Assembly: GCA_905178155.1 (NCBI GenBank)
Contig: CAJINV010000015.1
Location: forward strand, 2,067,730 to 2,131,729
DNA length: 64,000 nt
Reading direction: 5' to 3'
Source of the DNA: Amoebophrya sp. A120
Lineage: Eukaryota > Sar > Dinophyceae > Syndiniales > Amoebophryaceae
Shown: in pieces, positions 11,697 to 26,400 of the stretch
How positions within the stretch are numbered: position 1 is the stretch's first letter
How the letters are laid out: every line of letters starts with the position of its first letter
Notes under the pieces: model-generated
Told to the model about the DNA's origin: nothing
Seen by the model: only the letters and a program-made list of their open reading frames with translations
Database searches by the model: none
Made by a program: the position numbers and the translations under genes

Positions 11697-12732
11697 CAGC
11701 GTCTACGAGCACAGGTCGTAGACGCTGTGACCCCCCACAGCGTCTACGAGGTCAGGTCGTAGACGCTGTGACCCCCCACAGCGTCTACGAGGTCAGGTCG
11801 TAGACGCTGTGACCCCCCACAGCGTCTACGAGGTCAGGTCGTAGACGCTGTGACCCCCCACAGCGTCTACGAGGTCAGGTCGTAGACGCTGTGACCCCCC
11901 ACAGCGTCTACGAGGTCAGGTCGTAGACGCTGTGACCCCCCACAGCGTCTACGAGGTCAGGTCGTAGACGCTGTGCCCCCCCACAGCGTCTACGAGGTCA
12001 GGTCGTAGACGCTGTGACCCCCCACAGCGTCTACGAGGTCAGGTCGTAGACGCTGTGACCCCCCACAGCGTCTACGAGGTCAGGTCGTAGACGCTGTGAC
12101 CCCCCACAGCGTCTACGAGGTCAGGTCGTAGACGCTGTGACCCCCCACAGCGTCTACGAGGTCAGGTCGTAGACGCTGTGACCCCCCACAGCGTCTACGA
12201 GGTCAGGTCGTAGACGCTGTGACCCCCCACAGCGTCTACGAGGTCAGGTCGTAGACGCTGTGACCCCCCACAGCGTCTACGAGGTCAGGTCGTAGACGCT
12301 GTGACCCCCCACAGCGTCTACGAGGTCAGGTCGTAGACGCTGTGACCCCCCACAGCGTCTACGAGGTCAGGTCGTAGACGCTGTGACCCCCCACAGCGTC
12401 TACGAGGTCAGGTCGTAGACGCTGTGACCCCCCACAGCGTATACGAGGTCAGGTCGTAGACGCTGTGACCCCCCACAGCGTATACGAGGTCAGGTCGTAG
12501 ACGCTGTGACCCCCCACAGCGTATACGAGGTCAGGTCGTAGACGCTGTGACCCCCCACAGCGTATACGAGGTCAGGTCGTAGACGCTGTGACCCCCCACA
12601 GCGTATACGAGGTCAGGTCGTAGACGCTGTGACCCCCCACAGCGTATACGAGGTCAGGTCGTAGACGCTGTGACCCCCCACAGCGTATACGAGGTCAGGT
12701 CGTAGACGCTGTGACCCCCCACAGCGTCTACG
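11697..12732. repeat. 41-bp hairpin satellite, 25 full units
   Basis: Twenty-five complete 41-bp units plus an 11-bp remnant, almost without divergence. Each unit holds a perfect 12-bp inverted repeat (CAGCGTCTACGA / TCGTAGACGCTG) around a 7-nt loop GGTCAGG, then a 10-bp spacer TGACCCCCCA. The first unit differs in its loop (GCACAGG). One spacer reads TGCCCCCCCA. Units 19-25 (from 12435) all carry C-to-A in the left arm (CAGCGTATAC), which breaks one pair of the stem. Confidence 0.97.
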
Positions 12733-12810
12733 CCTGGCGGTCGAACCCGGATCCACCGGACCCGACACTGACGCCCAGCACCAGGGCGTGGAGCCCCGGA
12801 CCCGCCGAGC

Positions 12811-13182
12811 CGCGAAATTTCAAAATTTTATTTTTATTCAGGTCCAAGCGATGGCCACAAATCAAACGCCCAGGCAATCACTAAACAAGAAGCCGCGATG
12901 TTCCATCTGATCTGCTCTCATCCCAAGACAAACCCCCGCGGACATGCTACAGAGCGCTGCTATTTTCTCTCAAACTTTGAGAATCCGCGAAATTTCAAAA
13001 TTTTATTTTTTATTGTGTGTGGCAACCAAACATGCCAAACTTCCAACCTCATTGACAACACAATGCGACCACGCGCACTGTGTCGAATTGAAACAGACCA
13101 ACACAAGTCCGCGAATTTTCTAAATTTTATTTTTATTGAAACCGAAAGTCCGCGAATTTTCAAAATTTTATTTTTATCGTTT
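12811..13182. repeat. Dispersed CGCGAAATTTCAAAATTTTA motif, four copies
   Basis: A roughly 27-bp AT-rich word starting CCGCGAA(A/T)TTT and ending TTTTATTTTTAT occurs near 12811, 12983, 13111 and 13151. It lies between the 41-bp satellite and the 40-bp palindromic array. No gene was seen here. Confidence 0.75.
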
Positions 13183-13231
13183 TCTATTTTCGCGATCGTT
13201 CAACGAGTCTGATTCTGATCAGACAAAGTGG

Positions 13232-13472
13232 ATTTTTGTAATCGCGGATCCGCGGTTACAAAAATCCGAGAAACTTTGTAATCGCAGATCCGCGATTACA
13301 AAAATCCGAGAAACTTTGTAATCGCGGATCCGCGATTACAAAAATCCGGGAAAATTTGTAATCGCGGATCCGCGATTACAAAAATCCGGGAAAATTTGTA
13401 ATCGCGGATCCGCGATTACAAAAATCCGGGAAAATTTGTAATCGCGGATCCGCGATTACACAAATCTCGAAA
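13232..13472. repeat. 40-bp palindromic tandem repeat, six units
   Basis: Six 40-bp units starting about 13238. The core TTGTAATCGCGGATCC and its mirror form a 26-bp perfect palindrome centred on GGATCC in most units. Spacers read AAAATCCG(G/A)GAAA. Single-base variants occur in the first two units. Confidence 0.93.
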
Positions 13473-13571
13473 ATTTGTGAACTACCCAAACCAACACCGT
13501 AAACTACGGACTGCCCATGATTATCTCCACTATCTTCATGCCCATGCTCTATTCTTCATCGCCCATTAGAT

Positions 13572-16286
<2,715 letters not shown>

Positions 16287-17400
16287 GGTTGATTTGTACT
16301 ACCACTTCCTCGAGTGGTCAACGTAGAAGTTGTGGACAAGTATTAGTCAAGTTGTGAAGTAGATTTTGCGCGAAAGTGCGTGACGGATTTGAGTGTCGTA
16401 TTAAAGGTGAGCAAGATAAAGCTCTTCGTCCGGATCGTACTCCTTCTACCACAAAGCTGATTGCTACCACGACGGCCCCCTTTCAAATTGAATTGTACAC
16501 TTCAAAAGTACTTACAGCTTGTTATGTTCTATATGTTTCATCTGTTCTAGGTACAATCCTAGCACAACCTGAACCAGTCTGCCTCGTCACGCGAGTTGAT
16601 CACCCCTACCATGCTCCTGTAATATCGTTGCTTCACAACAACTACAAATCATCATTCGGCGCAGCCCACTCATGAAGTTAGTTACCGCGTCGTGCACCCA
16701 ACCCCAGCAGCATCAAGTAGAACAAAAGTGCTGGTGACGCTAGAACATGCGGAAGTCGTTGCTAGCTGCTTGTAATCAGTGCCCTGGAGGAGCAGCACTA
16801 ACTTGCTCCTCCGTGCGTTGTGGCACTACTTCGTTGTGGTACTACTCCAGTGGAGCTTCTTGTCGTGTCATCTTTCATTGATTATGTACAGGAGTAGTTC
16901 TTGCGGGAAACGGAAACGCCGTGCTCATGTTGATTGTTCTTTCATTTACGTGCGGCTGCATGTACAACAAATCTGTCTACAGGTGCATTGAAACATCGAT
17001 GGGTTGTAAAATTGAAAGAAAAAGCCCCCACAGGAAGCACTTCATATCGAAGCATAATTGACCCCCGTGTCTTGCTTCGCCGCACTTCTTGGAAGCTGCG
17101 AGAACGCGTTGCAAGATGAGTTTTCTGCTCCATTCAAAATCAAAAAATAAAACTTGCCACTCCTGTGAATTCGAAAAAATCTACCACAGCTAGAGCTAGA
17201 TACATACCTCTAGGTACTAGCGTAAAACTAAAACAAAGTCGAAGTAGAGTATCTTGAGTAAAACTGAAACAAAGAAGAGCATCGCATGTGCTAATGCTGT
17301 GATTTGTCGTAACTTATTCTGCTGTTCTGCGCTTGCTTGCGGTTAGCTTAAAACATAAACTTAAACAAGACTGATAAAATTAACTTGACTCAGACTTCAT
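16287..17400. other. Gap between VPS4 and the giant gene, no gene seen
   Basis: Contains the upstream region of VPS4 and the 3' side of the giant gene. Composition is AT-leaning. A few short open frames occur on both strands, none with recognisable features or introner ends. Confidence 0.5.
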
Positions 17401-20400
17401 CTACGTCGCTGGAGCCTCCTGTAACGTTTTCACTTCGTCGCCGGAAGTTGATTGGAGGTCTTCTTCCTCACCGGTCGTGGCACTACTATCATTCCCAACA
17501 CCACCACCCCCTCCCCTCCTGGTCTTTTCATCGGCCAGCAAATCGGTGTCTGTATCCACCACTGCTTTCTCTACACCCGCTTGCGTTTCCTTCATGTTAT
17601 CCAGTAGTTGCTTTTTCAACAATTCCTCCGCTTCTCGCTCATCCGGGAAGTTGTTCCAGAAATAATCCAACCCCCGAAACGCCGCCTTCGTCGCCAAGGC
17701 CGGCTGGTGCTCGGTTGCGTATAACGGTGCTTTTCCCCACCTACACAACCGTGATGGGCAGGAGATTTGCATGTGCACGGCGTCTTCCTTCGACTCTAGC
17801 ATCTCCATTTTCTTATCCACAGAAGTAAATTTCCCGAACACGTACAAATGCAGACGCTTCGTTCGTTCGTTCGTTCGTATGGATCGGCTCTGCCGACCGG
17901 GTGACCCATCGCCTTGCATATAAATGACCGACATAGGCGATCCCCGTTACGGGACATACATATTGGCCGCACGGAAGGGCCCTAGGCACTACATACATAG
18001 TTCATCCTAGCGCCTACCACTTCGGTCGGGACTAAGTCAGCCTGGTCCTGGGGGTTCACAGCGCACTAGCCATCTGCTAGCATAAACAGACTGGGTTTTG
18101 CAAACTGTAACTGATCTAACATCTCATAACAGTGAGGCCATCATACGGGTGCGCTAAAACGAGCTCGGGGCGCTCCGTACGGACGGGAGCCTTTCGACGC
18201 GGCGCACACTCTCCTGTAGAGTTTTACGCGGAACACGGATGGGCCGCGCACGCAACTCAGTCGAGGAGGACACACGCTCCCTCAATAATCGAGGTGGTAG
18301 TCACTCACGGCGGCTGGCCTGTCTGAAAACGGTACTCCCCACCTCCCATCTTCCCGGTTCGTCAATGACTCTGGCAAGCCATGTTACTTAGACTCCCCGC
18401 GCATGCAAATATGGGACGGCGGGGGGGTTTTAAAAAGAGCTCTCGCCGTCCTTGATCTACTATAAAAGAAAAAGCCCTATAATTTCGGCGAGGCTGTTTA
18501 GTTATTCGCTAGCTGATGGCCTCCTGTATAGTAATGGTCTCCCTTTTCTCCTCCTTTCCCCTTTCTCAATTTAACTCGCCTGCATCCTCCTGCTAATTTA
18601 ACTCGCCTCCCCATTTATCTCGCTGAAAACTCCGTCCTCAATTTCACTCTCCTGCCAATCTAACCCGCGACGCCAACGGCTTTACTTCGGCGCATGGTGT
18701 GAAATCTTCGCGGCTTCTCTTCTCAGCTCCTCGACCTCTGCGCAGCGTTTTGCTCTGTTACCTTTTCTTCCGTCGTCCAGCATGACAAAACTTGCCTTCA
18801 ATCCTAGTCCAGCATGACAAGTTGGACACTGCAAGTTGGCGAAATTTGTCATGCATTTTGTACATGTACAGAAAATTTGTATTGCATACTTCTCAAACGG
18901 GTTCAACTTCGGAATCGACGCATCCCGAATTTTCAAGCTCAAGAAATCCGCTATCCCACGAAAAAACTGTTTCACTGTGATGACTTTGCAGGATCTGCAT
19001 CACAAGTTTGCTACACATGACACTGAAAATTTGTCATGCGCGCTTCCCAAGGGAATACACGCTTGAAAATTCAATGACTTGCAGGTGTAGCAAGACAAAG
19101 AGTTTTGTGTTCCATTTTCTGCATCACAGCTTCACAGTGAAACAGTTTCTTCTTGCGATATCCGCGCACACCATCATCTCCCGGTCTAAGTGGCCGAATC
19201 TCGTTTCATCCAATTTTTCCTGATTGAAATACAACGCCGAGGTTTTCCCGAAGTCCTGCAACTGACACTCCATCACCTTGCTACTGTAGTAGAGAAAATT
19301 CGTGGTTAATTTTTCCGGAATGTCCAGCGCCTCGTCGTAGGAACCGTGCAATACAAAGTGCTTTGGGAAGGATTTTTTGTCCGCGCCGGAGCTGGACGAA
19401 ATCTGCGGTTGGCAGAGCGGTCTTTTCTCCAACTTTTTCGCCATCGCGGGGGGAACTTTGTAACCGATGGCCGGGTCGAAAAAGTCGTAGGAGACGACGA
19501 TGATCCCAGTCAAGTCGGACTGGATCATTTCTTCACAGGCTAACCGGTACGCCATCGCGCCGCCGCCGGAAAATCCAAGGACGAAGACTTCCGGTTTGGT
19601 GATTTTCCCATTCGACATGAACGTGAGGAGGTCCTGGCTGTGCTGAATCAGTGCTATCATCGCCTCAGCGTCGGATGGGTAGGAATCAAAATCCGGAACT
19701 TCCGCGTCGTCTGGGGTTTGGTCTTGGTTGGAATTTAATTTTTCCGCGGCTTGTCGTTCTTGTTCTTCCACATTTTCCCCACTACTTCCCATTTGCAGGA
19801 ACAGCGCAGGAGGTCCACCTCCCGATTGCACTACCACCGTAGGTCCACCTCCCGCTTCTCCTTCCGCAGCTTGCCCTTCGTCGTCTGCTGCTGCTCCTTC
19901 TGCAGCTGCTGTTGCTGCTTCTGCGACTGTTGTATCAGCTGCAGCTTCATCTGCGGACGATTCTTTTACTTCCGGTGCACCAGCAGCCGGAGCTTTCTGT
20001 TCTTCAGGTGATTCTTCTGATGCGCCTTCAGGACCGGCAGCCGCTCCCTTTGTAGGTGCTGCAACTGGCTCCACACTGATATGGGGTTCTCAAGAGTTAC
20101 ATTCTCAACCGTTACATTGATTTGTGATGCAAAATGACCATAAGCCGCCACACAATCAAGGTGTTTCGCATGACAAATTCTCGAAGGGCTAAACACCACC
20201 TGAATCTGCTCCGAATTTGTAATGCAAAGCGCGCAATCTTCGCGCGTTCACTTTTGTTGTTCTTGCATGACAAATTCATGTAACAGTTGAGAATGTAACA
20301 TTTGAGAATTCCATACCTGAACAGCCCATCCTCGTCATCCTCTGGGTCCTTCGGCGGTTTTTTCACTTCCAATATCAAATGCAAAAATGTCTCTGTCTGG

Positions 20401-23400
20401 AAGAATGCTGGAGTTTGTAATGCAGATTTTGCATCGCCCGTGAGGTCTGTGATGCATGCTCTAGCATCAGAGATGTTGCGAGGGCTTTCCGATGCTCATA
20501 CCGCATGAGAAATGCCCTCTCCGCGTAGCAAATACTTATTACACCTCTTTTGCTGTTCATGCAATACAGATTTTCTGTAGAGTCCAAAGTTAGCATCACA
20601 AGTTGCATCCTTCCAGGGGACCCAGACATATTTGCATTTCATATCCAACGGATCCTCGCAAAACCCCTTCGCCCCTAGATCAGCGAAGGTTTCCCAGCAG
20701 GCCGCGGGCTCTACCAACCGGATGCCGTTGCCGGTGTCTTTTGGGAGGTCCTCCTTGTTGTTTGCCGATTCGTCTTCCGCCTTCGCTTGTTCTGGAGCAC
20801 TTCCGGCTTTCGCTGTTTCTGCAGGACCTGGAGCCGCTTCATCCGCGGCTATCTCTGCTGTTGGCCAGCCTTTCTTGTCTTCTGAACCTGCTACTGCATC
20901 GTCCGTGCCTTCGACGGCAGTCGTGCCTGCTTCTTCGTCTTCACCCGATGAAGCTGCTGGTGGTACTACGGGCTCTTGGTTGAGTTGCAGAAGCGCCCCA
21001 GCCACTGCAGTGGCGCCGTCTTTGTCTTCAGGCGCTTGTCCTTCTGCTACTACTGCCCCTGGTGCACTTGCTCCCTCTGGACCGCCAGCTGCTTCTGACT
21101 GTTTCGGAGCGGCGGCGTCATCTGCTGCTGGTAATTTTTCAACATCTTCCTGCACTACTCCGGAGCTAGCAGTAGCGGCAGGAACAGTAGCCTCTGCTCC
21201 TGCTTCTTTTTTCTTCTTCCCCTTCGCTTTTTTCCGCATCATTCCGTACTGTTTATCCGCCAACGGGCAAATCACGATCACGCCCATGTTGTTTGCCACT
21301 TTCTGCGCGTCTAGCGCTTCTGATTTCGATCCGCAAAACGCGTACTCGTCGTGCTGTTGTAGCACGTCCCGCCCCGTGAACGCGAACAGAATCCCGTGGT
21401 GTAATTTTATCCCCAGGGAGGAAATGTCCGTTCCGTCAGAAAGCCACACCGGGGAATAGGCTCGGTATCTGACCTTCCGGTTCTTGTACTGAAATCGCCA
21501 CTTCCCGCTCGGGACGTTTTGCATGATCGTTTCCACGTCGGAGGACACATCCGGATCGTTAGAATTCGTTAGTTGTGGGAACTCCGTGTCGTCTTCCTCT
21601 CCTAATTGCCCGAGAAAAATGTGATTGGAACCAACGCCATCGGCCCCGTTTTCGTCACTTCCGCCTTGTACTTTCGAAGCAGCAACGCTTTTCATGTCCG
21701 CTTCATCACCTAGTACCTCTCCAGTTTTCTCGCCCTCCTTCTGGATCTCCTCCCGCATCTTCATTACCCGTAACACCGAGAAAACCTCGCTTGAATTCCC
21801 GTAATGATCATCTCGGACGGATTCGATGTGTGTGATGTCTTCCCGCTTCATGTAGCCCAAGTCCAGAATCGGCACCCCTTCAGACTCAACTCCAGTCACA
21901 AACTGCTCGTAATTCTTCGGAATCCCCGAAAAACGGACAAACCGCGAAACTCGTTGGCTTTCATCGAGGACAACTGGTGCAGCGGTTGTTGTGGTGGTTG
22001 TAGTTGTCGGCGCAGGAGTGGTCGGTGGGTCGGTGACCTCCCCCTCGACCGGAGTACCGTGAAACGGATCTTCGACTTTCGTTGGGTCGAGTTCCTCTTG
22101 CTCTTTTGGTTCACCGGTATTTTCTGCAGCCGCGGCGGATTTGTCCTCTTCGGTACTCTCTTTCGCACCTTCGCTGTCCTCCGCTTCTCCCTCCTCTTCA
22201 TCCGAATCGGGAATGCCGCCAAAAGGCCCTTCGAGCAACGTCAAGAGCTCCGCTTTCTCGTAGTCATCGCACTCCCCGGGTAATTCGACTGAAGACACCG
22301 CCAACGCCTTGTCGATTTTGAACATTTTGTCCGCTTTTTTCTTCTCATCAAGCTCTAATTTCTTCTTTTCCCCTATCAAGGAAAAAACACCCATCCCCAT
22401 CCATTTTCTGCATGACAAATAGTTGGTTTTGTGCGGGCGTTGCATGACAAATTGGATGGGGATGAGTGTTTTTTCCTGGATATCCCCGTCTGCGGAACTA
22501 CTGTCCACCACCTCCGCACACACCTCATACTTCGGGTCGCCTTTGAGTTTGTGGACTTTGATCAACTGATCTTTCACGGAATCATACAACTGCTGCCGTT
22601 TCATCGCGTAGCATCTCCTCTGCAAAAGTATCGTACCCGTATGGCAATCATGCAATACAATTTTTTGTCTTATAGGTGAATCCGCATTACAAATTTCATG
22701 TCTCATGCTGAGGAAATTTGTAATGCATGTCCATGCATTTCAACGAGTACCAAATATAGCCGCCGGGGCGGGGGTAGTGAGGTCGTGGGCGTTTTTTTGC
22801 CGGCCGCAGCCTTGGCCGCGGCTTTGCTTTTTATGGGCTCGCCATACCGCCGTGAGTAACGTTATGCCGGACGGTATGGCGGCCACTTGGGAAACGTCGC
22901 CAATTTTGGCAAATTCCCGAAATTCCTTTCCGAAAGCCAGCCCCCACGCTATGGGGCCGATCCGGGTGCCGCGGGGGGCGTCCAAAAAGCGAAGAAAAAT
23001 CGGGCCCATAGCATGCGGATTGGCTTTGCGCGTCTGGAGCGCATTTTCTTTTTCGCGTTTTTATTTTTCACGCCGGCGCTTTTTGCAAAGCTTCCCAGGC
23101 TCTGAAACTGGCGAAAAGGCGGCCGCTTTCGCTGCCACCCAAAATGCTCCGAAATCACGGCCGTGCCATGCTGTTTCGCTGTTCTGATTTTGGGCGCGTT
23201 TTTTGCGCGTCCCTTTTTGGGCGCCCCAAACCGCCAGAAACTAAGGCGGTGGGCGCCTCAGAAGGGCGCCCCTTTTGCCGGCTCCCCTGCGTCGTTTTAC
23301 CCAGCGGCGATCGATAGAATCCGCTGGCGATTCGGTGCCGACACAGCCAAAGCCGCTTGATAATTGAAAATATTTTTTGTCAAAAAACGCTTCCGGCCGC

Positions 23401-26400
23401 TTGAAAACTGCCGCTCGTTTTTCAGGGTAGCTGTCAAAAAAACTCCCTGGTTAGAACCGTTCGGTGACCTCACTACATACGATAACGATGCCTTTGCACT
23501 GCATATAGCAGACTTGCGGGATGCCGCTATCGTGCCCCAGTATGCACTATGGATTGTAAAAATGTCTGGGTCTGGAAGAATGGAAGGTCTGTCATGCTCT
23601 GCCAGCATGACCCCAAAGTATGTCATGCACGTTACCCAAGAGCCCCGTTTTTTTGTCATGCAGAAACGCAGTTTGTCATGCGGAAAAGGCAACACCTCGA
23701 AGCTCAGAAACTTGTCATGCTGAGCCAGCACTTGTGGCCGCCTCATGATACGCCAACCAGCGTCACAAGTTTCCAGACCCAGACATTTTTACAGTTGATA
23801 TGCACTTCATGCAGTTGAAGTTCGTCGGCTCGATACCTTTCGTCCCACAAGACGGGCAGCAATCTTCGTAAGCGTTCATCGGGTATTCGCCACAGTCGGT
23901 TGCTTCGGAGATTTTCGCGACGAGGTTCTCCAATTCCTGCTTGTCGTCCGTTGTTTCACAGGGTGGGCACGTGAGCTTTTGAGTTCCGTCTTTCGAGGTG
24001 ATGGTGGTGGAGCCAGTAGTAGTGCCAGCGGGTGAAGCAGGAGCTCCTGAGGTTTTTTCATTCGGAGGGGGAACTCCTCCTGCTGCTGCTGCTGCGTCGG
24101 GTTTACCTGCGCCAGCTGCTCCTGCTGCTGCGTCACCGCCCTCAGCTGCTCCTGCAACTGCTGCTTCATCTCCGCCTGTCGCACCAGCTGTACCCTCCGC
24201 TCCTGCAGCCGCCGTAGCGCTACTCGTATTCATCTTCGCCGTGCCGTTACTATTCACGGGACCAACACCTGTTCCTGCAGTCGCATTCACCGCTCCAGCA
24301 CCGAGATCACCCTCGTCATCCTCCATCTCCCCTTTGTCCTCCGCAGAAGTGAAATTCGCCAGCGAAACCCCCTGATTGTTCATGATTTCCTCCTGCGTTG
24401 CCGGTAGAATTTTTTTCTCCGCCGCCGGGGCTTCAAACATCGTGATTTCCGGCGTGTTATCAAGTGCAAAAGTATCGCACTAGTAGTAGAAATCACATCA
24501 CAAGTTTGGTCAGTATGAAAGATGCAAGTTGTCATGCTGCTTAGCGTACACTGATAGATCTGTCATGCATGATTGCCATTATTAGTACGAGCACGATTAT
24601 ACTTTTGCAATGCATACGTGTTCGGCACTTTCCCGTTTAATTTCTGCTTAACCTGCTCCTTCTCCAAACACTTCGAATTTTCAAAATCCGCAAACGCCGT
24701 CCCCGCGGGGCAGGAGACGCACTTATCCCCCGGCTCGCCCTGTTCCGTCGAGGGGCACTGTTTCCCGACCGCGGGCTCCCCTCCTCCCTCGCAATTGCAA
24801 ACTTGGTCGACACACACCGCTTTTTCTGTGTTTGGGAAAAGTTCAACCGTGGATTCCGGGCAGTAGCTGTGGATCGGGGAAGCGTCTTTCGCTTTCTGCA
24901 TCGCGGCCGCCTTCTCTTTCTTGGACAGGGTGGAGGTACCCGAGGGTTTGTCATTTTTGTCTCCTGGTGCAGCTTCATCTTTTCCTGGTGATAGAGAGGC
25001 TCCAGCCGATGGCATTCCCGGTAGAGTTGGTAAAATCTTGATCGTGTTCAAAGTCCGGTATGGCTCACCGTTGTAGAGTAAAGCATTCGCATATCCACAG
25101 AAAAAACCCCATCCCCATCCATGTTTTGCATGACAAACATAGAATTTGATACGTGTTTTGCATGACAAATTGGATGTGCATGGGTGTTTTTTCCTGGATA
25201 TCGCAGTTCTCAACAGATTTTCCTCCTGCCCCGGCTGGATCGACACCGCTGCACTCGTAGTTGCACCAGATGCCATCTTCCCGCTATCGACGAGAAACGG
25301 CACTGTCACTTCCGATAACACTTCCACGTTTTCGCTTCCGAGCAGTTTCACCTTCACCGGCACGTCGTCCGTTGCCTCTGCTTGGATTCGCTGCTTCTTG
25401 TGCCTTGTGCGTTTTGTTTCTTTCGACGTTCCGAAAAGCAGCTGCACCTCCTCCGATGCTTTTTGTTTAGCCTTATTTGTAGCTGCATCCACTGCGCCAG
25501 CACCCGTTGAGTTATCATCCTCCTTCGTCTGCTTCAACTCAAAAGGCGCGGTGATGATGTTGTTCCCTAATTTTGCAGCGTCGAATTCCGGCTTCTTCTT
25601 CACCTCATCCGGAATTGTGTTCAACAGCCAAACCGGCTGAATCGGTGAGTCGCCGAACTTTTGAAAAATGGTGTCTTTGAAATGATTTGCCAGTGCCGGG
25701 TGGCAGGTTACCGCCGCTATGGAGTTCTCAAATGTTACATGATTTGTCATGCTTAACTACCATTATCATCTACACGATCAAGCTGCTCTGCATGACAAAT
25801 CCTGGAGGGGCCAAACAGGCTGACAATCTGTGCCAAATCTGTCATGCAAGACGCGCAATGCCCCCCCTTTCATTTTTCCCATTCTTGCATCACAAATCCA
25901 TGTAACAGTTGAGAATGTAACGTTTGAGAACGCCATAGCCGCGTAGCCGAGGTTCAAGAGCTTGGGGATCGCGCACGGGGCGAACTGCGGCCACGTAGCG
26001 GAAAGGGAATCTGATGTAGTCGTTGTAGCGAGATATGCATGTTGACAACCATGGTCACCAATACGATATTGAGCATGAGAAACCCCTTCGTCACACAAAA
26101 AATCTTCCAAAAAAGCACTATACCGAGCATCATCTGGATCTCCGTGGGCACGCTGTCAAACTTTTCTTCGTTGATCGTGCCAATCTGCCGCATCAGAGCG
26201 TACCGCACCGCTTTCGTCTGCAACGCCTTCAGCATGTCGGGCATGTCGAGTAAGTTCATCCAAAACCGATATTGCAGTGAATAAGGCCCCCACCCCCAAG
26301 TTTGCAAAAATTTGTGATGCGAAGTTTCCAAATGAAAACTTTTTGCTATGCATGAAAGGAGTGTGAATCTTTCTGATGCAGAGTGTAGGCGTGTATCGCA

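Noticed and set aside
11285-11803. Plus-strand open frame of about 170 codons running into the satellite
   Set aside because: It has no protein-like features, and its C-terminus is simply translated satellite repeat.
11697-12732. CRISPR-like array of regularly spaced repeats
   Set aside because: The 10-bp spacer is identical in almost all units, so this is a plain tandem satellite. The surrounding genes are eukaryotic, and no cas-like gene is present.
18682-18780. Terminal exon encoding a short basic helix after the hydrolase region
   Set aside because: It lies inside the composite family 8 element. The matched ends and flanks show the exon continues at 17813 instead.
20496-22706. Single uninterrupted 736-codon exon
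   Set aside because: The frame reads through three element sequences (the end of 22614-23505, all of 22374-22482, and part of 20373-20643). Their inverted ends and 5-bp flanks mark them as introns.
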